Of a DNA stretch of 60,381 bases, positions 26,901 to 34,210 are shown piece after piece. The DNA comes from JBBDNV01 sp040877415. GTDB lineage: Bacteria; Planctomycetota; Planctomycetia; Pirellulales; PALSA-1355. Each line of letters begins with the position of its first letter. Within the stretch, counting starts at the first letter, position 1. The position numbers and the translations under genes were made by a program. Below the pieces are notes generated by a model. It had not been told where the DNA came from and ran no database searches. It saw nothing but the letters and a program-made list of their open reading frames with translations. The DNA lies in the NCBI GenBank assembly GCA_040877415.1, contig JBBDNV010000174.1, forward strand, positions 1 through 60,381, read 5' to 3'.

Positions 26901-27271
26901 GGCGATTTTGCTCCCTCGCGAATCCACGTGCGCACGATCTCGATCTGAGCGGCCGTGAGCGGCTTTCCTTCCGCCGGCATCCGCTCGGATTCATCGGCTG
27001 CCGTGATTCGCTCGACCAGCAGGCTGGTTTGGGGTGCACCGGCGACCACCACCTTGCCGTTGTCGCTGCCGCGTCGCACCAACTCGCCCGAATCGAGCCG
27101 CAAGCCGGCTTCCTGCCTGAGCGCCCCGTGGCAGGCGTAACACTTCGCCTTGAACAACGGCCGGACGTCGCGCGCGTAGTCCACCTCGTCCGCGATCACG
27201 GCCGGCGCGGCGGCCAGCCAAACGCCTGCCAGCGCGACGCACGACACACGAAATGCAAACGCCTGAGCCAT
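23918..27271 (-). CDS. PSD1-type protein: cytochrome c, DUF1549, discoidin-like, DUF1553
   Basis: Exported protein of about 1117 residues. After a signal peptide (AGVWLAAAPAVIADE) comes a planctomycete cytochrome c-like module with heme motif CYACH near residue 45. DUF1549 follows (IDRFIRRRLEQAGLEPAPAA, RYGERWAQHWLDVVRYADT), with a second CARCH heme motif in IGCARCHDHKFDPI. The middle region, about residues 400-780, contains a probable sugar-binding discoidin-like segment. DUF1553 (NPLPARVIANRVWQYHFGRG, SRRLEAEAIRDSML) ends the protein. The start at 27271 opens the signal peptide; an ATG at 27319 is possible. Function unknown; heme motifs suggest electron transfer. Confidence 0.92.
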   Translation of the reverse strand: MAQAFAFRVSCVALAGVWLAAAPAVIADEVDYARDVRPLFKAKCYACHGALRQEAGLRLDSGELVRRGSDNGKVVVAGAPQTSLLVERITAADESERMPAEGKPLTAAQIEIVRTWIREGAKSPAGEVAPDDPLRHWAFQPLRRPAPPGADSTATVDSAAIDRFIRRRLEQAGLEPAPAADRVTLVRRLYLDVHGLPPAPEEVAAFVGDDSPDAWARLVDKVLASPRYGERWAQHWLDVVRYADTHGFEVNTPREHAWPYRDYVIRAFNDDKPYDRFVFEQLAGDAVGEDAATGFLVAAAVLLPGQIGADDESKRLARQDAIDEIIVGTSATFLGLTIGCARCHDHKFDPITQRDYYAVQAFFAGVEYGDREIDNPARRERLAQAAELAPRIAQLRARLNAFEPLASTGRTIVIDDEDEKRVGSLATAGGHGNNPEGKERGYQNDVGSKDRVANLSRGRFTWWTSAPGQDVFTWNPRASGRFRAWLSWGTHGGEADTRDARYVLDADGNLETKNDQHEIARIDQHAFANAGDEDLPEKPLWSGLFDAGIHDWTESTRLVLRCGDTGKAVSADVVVLEEAQADEAQGADRPRLPRLRSPVSPRRNVERFAPTTAGFVRFTSLETVDQNLHEPCLDEIEAFAVGAEAKNVALAEYPTKLTSSGNISETGIHQLKHVNDGLYGNSHSWISNQKGAGWVQLEFPQPETIDRIVWSRDRDGPYKDRLAVRYLIEVSMDGKLWAAVAGSDDRVPQGTPHDEILSLLRNRPADASHELPELANELESLEADKAKLEQPDYVYAGVFREPDKTHVLNRGDPEQPGEEVGPRVPELLGTLALANGAGDQERRVALARWLASPDNPLPARVIANRVWQYHFGRGLVETASDFGLSAERPSHPELLDWLATELIRGGWSVKGLHRLILLSAAYRQSSRIDPAAEKADADCRLLWRFPSRRLEAEAIRDSMLATSGQLNLEMGGPGFSFFKTRGGLSGFPPIERFGPAELRRMIYSHRIRMEPVPVFGAFDCPDAGQAMPKRNESTTAIQALNLLNSPFVADQSEAFADRVKREAGESISNQLERAYLLALSRKPETAEAEACREVVEQHGLATLCRVIFNSNEFLFIP

Positions 27272-27409
27272 CGGTCGGTCCTGCCTCGCCTGAAAGGCGC
27301 CAGCTAGTGAAAAGCGCATTCGAGGGGAGGAATTCTCGCAGCGGTATCAGTTTGATCGATTTCCACGCGCGCGTCCACCACGGCCCGGCGAGCGCCGCTC
27401 GCGACGCGT

Positions 27410-28369
27410 TTACAGTTCGCCGACGTCCGGGGCGGGATCCTCAAGCGTGGGTTGGCCTTGCAGAAAACCGAGCCGGGCCAGGAACTTGTCGGCCTCCATC
27501 AGCGTGGCGACAAACATCTTGTTGCGCGCCCGGCCGTAGTTGAAGAACCCGTGGCCCTGGCCCTCGTACGAGAATAGCGTGCACGTGTTGCCGGCGTCTT
27601 TCATGGCCTTCGTGAACGCGACGACCGTCTCGTGCGGCACCGTGCTGTCGGCCTTGCCATGAAAGATGGCCGTCGGCGGCACGTCTTTGGAAATGTGATG
27701 ATACGGCGACAACTCGCGCGGCGACGTGCCCATGCGTTCGGATAGTTGGGCCAGACGCTTCTCGTCCAGCTCGAGTCCGTCGACCGGCGCCAGGACCACC
27801 GCCGGATTGAACAGCAGCATGGCGTTCGGGCGGGAGCTCATCGTGGGGTCTTCGCCCGGCTCGTCAAATCCTTCGATCGTTCCGGTCGCGGCGGCCAGAT
27901 GTCCTCCGGCCGAACCGCCCGCGGCGACTATGCGATTCGGGTCGACCCGCAACCGCGCGGCATTTTTCCGCACGTAACGGATGGCGCTCTTGGCGTCCTT
28001 GACACAGTCGATCGCCTTGACGTTGTGGCGGCTGGCGACCCGATAGTCGGCCGTCATGGCCACCATGCCGCGCGAGGCGAGATACTTGCAATGCGGCAGG
28101 AACTGGCGCGGCGAGCCGGCCCGCCAGCCGCCGCCGAAGAAGAAGACGATGGCCGGCCGCTTTTCGCCCGCCTTGAGATCGGCCGGCTCATAGACGTACA
28201 AGTTCAGTTTCACATCGCCGGCGGTCTTGTAGGTTTCGACCTTCGCGCCCGGCATCTCGGGCGGATACGCCCCGCGGTTCTCGCGCTGCTGCGCGTCTTG
28301 TGCAAGCGTGTGGGAACCCACGAGACCAATCATGGCGATGGCCAAACGCGCAAACCGCATAATGTTCAT
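27410..28369 (-). CDS. Secreted alpha/beta hydrolase (esterase/acetyl xylan esterase-like)
   Basis: About 319 residues with an N-terminal signal peptide (LAIAMIGLVGSHTLAQ). The BD-FAE-like hydrolase core shows FFFGGGWRAGS as the oxyanion motif, nucleophile elbow GGSAGGHLAA, catalytic Asp in HGKADSTVPHE and catalytic His in GQGHGFF, so the full triad is visible. GGGGA lies 6-7 nt before the ATG at 28369, which decides the start. It lies upstream of the DUF1549/1553-DUF1501-sulfatase genes on the same strand (138-nt gap). The context suggests polysaccharide de-esterification, but the substrate is not readable. Confidence 0.87.
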   Translation of the reverse strand: MNIMRFARLAIAMIGLVGSHTLAQDAQQRENRGAYPPEMPGAKVETYKTAGDVKLNLYVYEPADLKAGEKRPAIVFFFGGGWRAGSPRQFLPHCKYLASRGMVAMTADYRVASRHNVKAIDCVKDAKSAIRYVRKNAARLRVDPNRIVAAGGSAGGHLAAATGTIEGFDEPGEDPTMSSRPNAMLLFNPAVVLAPVDGLELDEKRLAQLSERMGTSPRELSPYHHISKDVPPTAIFHGKADSTVPHETVVAFTKAMKDAGNTCTLFSYEGQGHGFFNYGRARNKMFVATLMEADKFLARLGFLQGQPTLEDPAPDVGEL

Positions 28370-28596
28370 CCTTTCCCCTGATATTCGTCGCACGAGCCGC
28401 CCGGCCCGGTATCGCGCGGGCCATCCTTATCCTAACTGCCGGCAACTCGAATAGGAATGACGGCCGATTGGCAAACCGCCGAACGTGAACGGCGAGCACT
28501 TGTCGGCCACTGGCGTCTCGCCATTGCGCCGCAAACGGGCGGTCGTTGCGGCCGGGGCGCTTGAGCCGGTGGCTGGCCGCAGTTAAGCTGCGCTCC

Positions 28597-29571
28597 ATGA
28601 AGACTCCCGAGCGCATCGTGTCGCTCATTTCGAGCGCCACCGAAATCCTGTACTTGCTGGGCCTCGGCGACCGCGTGGTGGGCGTGAGCCACGAGTGCGA
28701 TTATCCGCGCGACGTGGCCGCGAAGCCGCGGCTGACGCGCTCGCTGGTCGAAAGCGCCGCTTCGAGCCGCGCGATCGACGATCAGGTGCGCACGTTGGCC
28801 GCGGCACAATCGGCGCTGTACGCGATCTACGTCGATCGTCTGGCCGAGCTGGCCCCCGATTTGATCATCACGCAGGCGCAGTGCGACGTTTGCGCCGTGC
28901 GGTACGAAGACGTGATGGCCGCGGTACGCGACACGCCAGCGTTACACGGCACGCCGGTATTGGCTCTCAACCCGAGCCGGCTGGGCGACGTGCTGGAAGA
29001 CATTGCTCGCGTCGGCGAAGCCACGGCGGCGCAAGCGGCGGCCGACGATGCCGTCGCCAAACTCCACTCGCGCGTCGAGCAGGTTCGGGCAAAGACGCGC
29101 GCCTTGCCGCCCGAGCGGCGGCCTCGGGTCGCGTGCCTGGAATGGATCGATCCACCGATGTTGGCCGCCAACTGGACGCCCGAAATCGTAGCCATTGCCG
29201 GCGGAGAGCCCGGACGCGTCGCAGTCGGCCAGCACAGCACGTGTGCCGATTGGAGCCAGATCGTCGAGTTCGACCCGCAGGTCGTCGTCATCATGCCCTG
29301 CGGATTCGACCTCGAGAGGACGATCGTCGAAGCGCGAGTGCTCGCGCGCGTGCCGGGCTGGTCGGAGCTGTCGGCGGTGCGCGACCGGCGCGTGTTTGCC
29401 GTCGATGGCAACGCGTATTTCAACCGCTCAGGCCCGCGGCTGGTCGACAGCCTGGAGATTCTGGCTCACCTGTTTCACCCCGACTTATTCGCTCCGCCGG
29501 TGGCCGAGCCCGCTCGAGTCTGGCGCCGGCTCGTGGCGGGCGGCGAGGCGCTAGTGCCGGAGGAAGCATGA
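28597..29571 (+). CDS. Cobalamin-binding-like protein (BtuF/TroA fold)
   Basis: 324 residues of the periplasmic-binding BtuF-like fold: RIVSLISSATEILYLLGLGD, VGVSHECDYP, PDLIITQAQCDVCAV, VVVIMPCGFDLERT and FNRSGPRLVDSLEIL. No signal peptide or lipobox is visible, so it would stay in the cytoplasm, unlike a transport BtuF. No permease or ATPase gene is adjacent. Stand-alone proteins of this kind exist widely and their role is unsettled. It overlaps the PPK2 gene by 4 nt (ATGA), so the two are translationally coupled. I chose MKTPERIVSL at 28597; 17 upstream residues look untranslated. Confidence 0.85.
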   Translation: MKTPERIVSLISSATEILYLLGLGDRVVGVSHECDYPRDVAAKPRLTRSLVESAASSRAIDDQVRTLAAAQSALYAIYVDRLAELAPDLIITQAQCDVCAVRYEDVMAAVRDTPALHGTPVLALNPSRLGDVLEDIARVGEATAAQAAADDAVAKLHSRVEQVRAKTRALPPERRPRVACLEWIDPPMLAANWTPEIVAIAGGEPGRVAVGQHSTCADWSQIVEFDPQVVVIMPCGFDLERTIVEARVLARVPGWSELSAVRDRRVFAVDGNAYFNRSGPRLVDSLEILAHLFHPDLFAPPVAEPARVWRRLVAGGEALVPEEA

Positions 29572-30434
29572 ATTTCGAACGATTTCGCGTGCCGCCCGGC
29601 ACGGCGGTCAAGCTGGCGGACTTTGCCACGCACCAGACCGAGCCTTTCCGCGACAAATCGGCAGCCGAGGAGAAGCTGGCCGGCGACGTCCAAAAGCTGG
29701 CCGACCTGCAGTCGAAGCTCTACGCGCAGAACACGTACGCGCTGTTGATCATCCTGCAAGGCATCGATGCGGCGGGCAAGGACGGCACGATTAAGCACGT
29801 CATGTCGGGCGTCAACCCGGCCGGCTGCCAGGTGACCGGTTTCAAGGTTCCCTCGGAGGAGGAGCTCGACCACGACTACCTGTGGCGCTACATGCGGGCC
29901 CTGCCCCGGCGAGGCAACATCGGCATTTTCAATCGCTCGCACTACGAAGAAGTGCTGGTGGTGCGCGTGCATCCCGAATTGCTTGGGCGCGAGCACATCC
30001 ATGCCTCGAAAAAGCGCGAAGATCTGTGGGCCAAGCGGTATCGAGAAATCAACGATTTTGAGCGCTACCTGGAGGAGAATGGGATCGAGGTTCTGAAGTT
30101 CTTCCTGCACCTGTCGAAGGAGGAACAGAAGGATCGCTTTTTGGCGCGGCTCGATTCGGCCGACAAGAACTGGAAGTTTTCCGAAGCCGACGTCAAGGAG
30201 CGCGACTATTGGGACGACTACCAAAACGCCTTCGAAGAGATGCTCTCGAACACCAGCACGAAGGACGCGCCTTGGTACGTCGTACCGGCCGACCGCAAGT
30301 GGTTTACTCGCGTGGCGGTGTCGGACATCATCGTTGCGAAGCTCGAATCGATGAACCTCAGCTACCCGAAACTGGACGGCTCGCAGAAAGACGCGCTCGA
30401 TCGGGCTCGAAAGATTCTGGAAAGTGAAAAATGA
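29568..30434 (+). CDS. ppk2: Polyphosphate kinase 2 family phosphotransferase
   Basis: Transfers phosphate between polyphosphate and nucleotides; 288 residues, normal for the single-domain PPK2 group. It begins with the typical FRVPPGTAVKLADF, then a Walker A motif GIDAAGKDGT, HVMSGVNPAGCQV, the lid-region motif FNRSHYEEVLVVRVHP and EEQKDRFLARLD. The downstream WYVVPADRKWF is also conserved. GGAGGA precedes the ATG, which overlaps the upstream stop (ATGA). The longer open frame reaching into the upstream gene is not used. Nucleotide preference (AMP, ADP or GDP) is not decidable. Confidence 0.95.
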   Translation: MNFERFRVPPGTAVKLADFATHQTEPFRDKSAAEEKLAGDVQKLADLQSKLYAQNTYALLIILQGIDAAGKDGTIKHVMSGVNPAGCQVTGFKVPSEEELDHDYLWRYMRALPRRGNIGIFNRSHYEEVLVVRVHPELLGREHIHASKKREDLWAKRYREINDFERYLEENGIEVLKFFLHLSKEEQKDRFLARLDSADKNWKFSEADVKERDYWDDYQNAFEEMLSNTSTKDAPWYVVPADRKWFTRVAVSDIIVAKLESMNLSYPKLDGSQKDALDRARKILESEK

Positions 30435-30491
30435 TCCAGGGTGATTCCCGCAAAAGCCGCGACCGTCGCCCGTGGTGCTGAAAAAGCGCAT

Positions 30492-32033
30492 TTAGCGCTG
30501 CTTGCGGCGCAAGTGCAACGCCAAAAGCGCAAGTCCGCCGAGGGCCAAGAGGCACACAGAACTCGGCTCAGGCACGAGGGCAGACGTGTAGCTGATGTCA
30601 TCCAAATAGATGACCGCATGCTTGCCGTTGTTGTCCTGCATGTTGAAGATGCCGAACCGATTGAGCGTGGCTCCCTGGGCCTTGTGTCCCGGCTCGAGCG
30701 TGATGGTTCGCGAGTCGCCATCGAGCGTCACGGTGAGCGTGCCCAGCCCGCCTGCTCCGTTGGGGTCGTAGTCCACGATCCACGGCCTGGGCGTGCCGTC
30801 GGGCGGCAACAGCAGAAAGGGATCGTTGCCGTACTGGTAGCTTCCGGCGGCCGTCCCATACATGGGAGTGAAGAATCGCCCCACGCTGGAAAGGCTGTCC
30901 ATGTACACGCCGACGAAGTTCGAGGGCGGCCAATCCTGCTCACCGGCGTTGAACCAGCCCAGCATTAATCCGGCATCGGTCGAAAAACGGTCCGCCGCGA
31001 TCTTGCCGCTCGCGACCAACCGATCGCCCAAGTTCACGTTTCCGACGTCGTCTGCGTAATAGGCCTGGAGATTTTCATCGGAGTCCTCCACGCGCCACAT
31101 CAGTCCGCCCAGTTCGCCGGGTGATCCGCCCGCGTGATTGGTCGTGCGATGGCCAAAGTCATTGACCCCATACAGGTAGGGGTCCGTGAAGGTCCTCTTG
31201 TTGCCGACACCGTCCCAATTCGGATTCACGGAAAAGTCATGAAAGACTCCGTTGACCGTCAGATCGTCGAAATAGGCTTCCATGACGTTTCCTGCCACGA
31301 CGCCTGGCAACAGGTTGCTGAAAATGCCAAAGCGGTCAAAGGCGGCGCCTTGGGAACGGTGGGGTGCAGGCAGATCGAGCGAAAGAATCTGCGGGCCGTC
31401 CCAGGACAACGTGAGCCGGCCGTTGCCCAGGTTCGGTTGGTAGTTCAACTGGAAGGCATGACGCGCGCCGTTTGGAAGTACGGTCTGCCCCCAGTCAATG
31501 CCGCCCGCCGCCCAGGTGGAAGTTCCATACGACATCTCGATCGATGCAACGTTCGCCGACGGCTCGTTGTGTCCGCGCAGACGAAAGCCCAGGAAATTCG
31601 GCGGACGCCAGCTTTGCTCGTGAGAATCAAAAAAGCCGATGAAAATGTCGCTGGAAGAAGTAAAGCCCGAGGTGTGCGATGCCCGCAAGAGCGAAAGCCC
31701 ACCGGAAAAGCTCAGCGTTTGTTCTAAATTGAGCGGCGCGAGCACCTCCGCGTAACGTGCCTCGTCCAATGGGGAGCGATCGACAATGCCGCCGATCTCA
31801 CCGGCCCCCGTCCCCGCATGATTGCTGGTCCGATAGCCGAAATCCTGGGTCACCGTGCGGGAAGTCGATGACACGAGCTGGTTGTTGTGGCCTTCCCAGC
31901 CCGGATCGTCGTCGAAATTCTCGAACGCCTGCCCCGCCAGCGATCGCTCGGGCGTCACGGCCGCTATCGTCAAGCAAGCCCAGACGGTGCTGATTGCGAT
32001 CGATGCCGTCGATAGTCGGCCAACGTAGTTCAT
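30492..32033 (-). CDS. PEP-CTERM secreted protein with duplicated domain
   Basis: 513 residues. A signal peptide (STVWACLTIAAVTPERSLAG) is followed by two similar ~230-residue halves. The first has FENFDDDPGWEGHNN and DFGYRTSNHAG; the second has FHDFSVNPNWDGVGNK and DFGHRTTNHAG, with matching GEIGG/GELGG after each. The C-terminus is a PEP-CTERM sorting signal: VPEPSSVCLLALGGLALLA then LHLRRKQR. It should be processed by an exosortase and anchored outside the cell. Both halves are probably jelly-roll-like beta folds. Function unknown; carbohydrate binding is plausible for this organism type. Confidence 0.87.
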   Translation of the reverse strand: MNYVGRLSTASIAISTVWACLTIAAVTPERSLAGQAFENFDDDPGWEGHNNQLVSSTSRTVTQDFGYRTSNHAGTGAGEIGGIVDRSPLDEARYAEVLAPLNLEQTLSFSGGLSLLRASHTSGFTSSSDIFIGFFDSHEQSWRPPNFLGFRLRGHNEPSANVASIEMSYGTSTWAAGGIDWGQTVLPNGARHAFQLNYQPNLGNGRLTLSWDGPQILSLDLPAPHRSQGAAFDRFGIFSNLLPGVVAGNVMEAYFDDLTVNGVFHDFSVNPNWDGVGNKRTFTDPYLYGVNDFGHRTTNHAGGSPGELGGLMWRVEDSDENLQAYYADDVGNVNLGDRLVASGKIAADRFSTDAGLMLGWFNAGEQDWPPSNFVGVYMDSLSSVGRFFTPMYGTAAGSYQYGNDPFLLLPPDGTPRPWIVDYDPNGAGGLGTLTVTLDGDSRTITLEPGHKAQGATLNRFGIFNMQDNNGKHAVIYLDDISYTSALVPEPSSVCLLALGGLALLALHLRRKQR

Positions 32034-32376
32034 GAAAGAAACCCCCTATTCTTCGTCTCGAAAAATCAGAGCAAAGCTTCGCAAACGACCAGGCTCGCCA
32101 CCGATTCGGCGAGCGAGCTCATGCCGTTGCGAAACCGCGGCTCGAAAGATGACAACGGCCCCACGCGCGCTTGGCGGCAGGGACCTGGATCGATGACCCG
32201 TAAGAAGGTGAGTGTCGCGAGAGAATCGTCGACCAACTCACCGGGCGTGCATTAGCCATCCTGAGACGTCAGGCCTGGGAACCCACATTGTCACTACACT
32301 ACCCCCCGGCGACAGGGCAGTCAAGAGTTTGCCGGAGTGCGAAGCAGATTTGGTCAAATTGGTCTTGTTACGGCTG
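32034..32376. other. Gene-free interval before the PEP-CTERM gene
   Basis: No gene is recognised. A 7-bp hairpin GCTCGCC/GGCGAGC with an 8-nt loop sits at 32093-32114, in the likely 5' leader of the PEP-CTERM gene. No promoter could be assigned with confidence. Confidence 0.5.
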
Positions 32377-33444
32377 CTACGCAATCACGTAGCGGATCGG
32401 CGGGTTGTCTTCGCGGCGGTACTCCTCGAGATTGGCGATGGCCAGGCGATTGTGCTGGTAAAGATACTCGACGTGCGCGGCGACCTCCTCGATCGCCAAC
32501 AGCACGTGAAAGCCTTGCACGTGCACGTAAAGCTGCCGGGAAACGTCGTTGATCGTGAGCGGCTCGGGCGACTGGCTGATCACCGAGAGCACTTTTTCCA
32601 GCTTGCGCTCGTGTCCCTGGCGGATGTCGGCGATCCGCTTGTAAACGTCCAACATCGGCTCGCCGTGTCCGCCCAGCGCCAACTCGAAACCGGCCATCCG
32701 CTCGACCTTGTCGAGCGATTCCAGGTAGTGGCCAAGGCCCGTATAGGGCATGATGCTCTCGGGGGCCTGGTGCGGCGAAATATCGGGCAGAACGTGATCG
32801 GCCGTCAACAGCACCTCGCCGATGGCGATGCACACCTGGCCCGGGCAGTGACCCGGCGCGTGGATGAAGCGCAGGCCGTCGAGCTCTTGATGATCGACCA
32901 GCGTGCGGGACACCGGCAGGCTGTGCATGTTCTTTTTCGAGTATCCGTAAACGTCCATGAAGCCCTCTAGCATCGTGCCGCCGACGCCGGCTTGTTCGAG
33001 GAAGCGGTGAATCGCCTTCTTGGCCACTTCGACGCGCTCCTCGAAGGCCGTGAGAATCCGCGCGTCGAGCTCGTGAATCGCAATTTCGGCGTCCGGGATT
33101 CTGCCGTGCAGGAAACCCAAACCGCCGAAATGGTCGATGTGCCCGTGCGTGATGATAATGCGCCGGACGTCCGCCAGCGCCACCGACTCGCCGAATTCGG
33201 TCTGCACCCGCTCGAGACCTTCGAGCAATTGCCCCTTGGCGTCGCCAAAGCCGCTGCCCGCGTCGACGATCGTCGGCGGACCGGCCCCCAAGAGTAAATA
33301 AATGTTGACGGCAAAGCCGGGGAACGCTTCGCACTTGATCCGATAGATGCGCACGCCGGCTTTCGACTCGAAACGGCGCACTTCGGGCAAGGTTGACGTT
33401 TTCTCGGGCACGCTGCGTTCCTCGTGTACTGTAGCCGGTCTCAT
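32377..33444 (-). CDS. MBL-fold metallo-hydrolase (LACTB2-like)
   Basis: 355 residues. The metallo-beta-lactamase core shows PTIVDAGSGFG, the metal motif THGHIDHFGG (HxHxDH), APGHCPGQVCI and TADHVLPDIS. The C-terminal ~70 residues (QSPEPLTINDVSRQLY and following) look like the winged-helix tail found in LACTB2-type MBL proteins. No signal peptide. It lies downstream of and on the same strand as the MarR gene (79-nt gap containing short repeats), so it may be controlled by that regulator. Substrate unknown; thioesterase, lactonase and RNase activities all occur in relatives. Confidence 0.87.
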   Translation of the reverse strand: MRPATVHEERSVPEKTSTLPEVRRFESKAGVRIYRIKCEAFPGFAVNIYLLLGAGPPTIVDAGSGFGDAKGQLLEGLERVQTEFGESVALADVRRIIITHGHIDHFGGLGFLHGRIPDAEIAIHELDARILTAFEERVEVAKKAIHRFLEQAGVGGTMLEGFMDVYGYSKKNMHSLPVSRTLVDHQELDGLRFIHAPGHCPGQVCIAIGEVLLTADHVLPDISPHQAPESIMPYTGLGHYLESLDKVERMAGFELALGGHGEPMLDVYKRIADIRQGHERKLEKVLSVISQSPEPLTINDVSRQLYVHVQGFHVLLAIEEVAAHVEYLYQHNRLAIANLEEYRREDNPPIRYVIA

Positions 33445-33512
33445 CGAGGCCGGCTCTTACTGCCACAATGCCGGGGTCAGTGACCCCGGCTACAGGGACC
33501 CCGGCTACAGGG
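33431..33512. repeat. Cluster of short palindromic/tandem repeats between MarR and MBL genes
   Basis: GCCGGGGTCA (33470-33479) and TGACCCCGGC (33481-33490) form a perfect 10-bp inverted repeat. It runs into two tandem copies of ACCCCGGCTACAGGG (33483-33497 and 33498-33512). A further imperfect inverted repeat around GTAGCCGG/CCGGCTCTTAC lies at 33431-33460. This looks like a REP-type repeat cluster. It could also attenuate read-through into the MBL gene. Confidence 0.6.
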
Positions 33513-33523
33513 CGGACGCGGCA

Positions 33524-34024
33524 TTATACGGGCGGCAGCCAATGGCTGCCGGGATCTTCGTGCGGCGCCCGGGCGGCCTCCAACAGCGCGACGAGCTCGC
33601 GCAGCCGGCTTTCGGCAAGATGGCCGAGCTGCCGCGCGTGGCACGCGCGCACCTGGCTGTCGAGATCGGCCAAAAGGTCGCGCCCCGCGGCTGTCAGCCC
33701 GATCAGCACCATGCGGCGATTGTCGGCCGGCCGCTCGCGCTCGATGAGCTTGCGCTCTTCGAGCTTGTCCAGCAGGCGCGTGATGTCGGGGGCGCGGGAA
33801 ACCAGCCGCGACGCCAAGGCCAGCGTGGCCAACTTGCAATCTCCTTCGCCGCGCAACACGCGCAGGGCATTGTACTGCTGCGGCGTCAGATCGTAACGCC
33901 CGAACAGCTCCTCCTCCAAGAGATGCAGCCGATCGTACGTGCGCCACAGGTTGAGAAACGCCTCTTGCTCAAGCGAATCGAAGTGGCGCGGGTTGCCGTG
34001 TGTTTCGGGGAGCTGGCTGCTCAT
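33524..34024 (-). CDS. MarR-family transcriptional regulator
   Basis: About 166 residues. The winged-helix region is typical: LTPQQYNALRVLRGEGDC, KLATLALASRLVSRAPDITR as the recognition area, the basic wing RERPADNRRMVLIGLT and GLTAAGRDLLADL. Flanking helices would dimerise. MarR proteins usually repress nearby genes and are released by small aromatic ligands or oxidants. The MBL hydrolase gene lies immediately downstream, so it is the likely target together with the regulator itself. I chose the ATG at 34024 (MSSQLPE); an upstream ATG at 34060 adds 12 residues of no recognisable type. Confidence 0.88.
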   Translation of the reverse strand: MSSQLPETHGNPRHFDSLEQEAFLNLWRTYDRLHLLEEELFGRYDLTPQQYNALRVLRGEGDCKLATLALASRLVSRAPDITRLLDKLEERKLIERERPADNRRMVLIGLTAAGRDLLADLDSQVRACHARQLGHLAESRLRELVALLEAARAPHEDPGSHWLPPV

Positions 34025-34142
34025 GCTGCCTATGCTAACCGGAATCTCGAGACGGACCAAACCCTCTCAACAAATCAGGGCAGAATCTCGAGGTCCGCGG
34101 TGCCGTGCTCACGAAGCGCGTGAGCACGCAATGTTTCCGACG

Positions 34143-34168
34143 GCACGGGTGGACAAGCCACCCGTGGC
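34143..34168 (+). repeat. 26-nt palindromic repeat, copy 1
   Basis: Identical over 26 nt to 43589-43614 and similar to 16637-16663. The core GGGTGG/CCACCC forms a hairpin. All three copies are intergenic. Confidence 0.75.
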
Positions 34169-34210
34169 GCCACGAGCGCTTAACCGAGATATCCCGCCGC
34201 ACCGGCGCTC

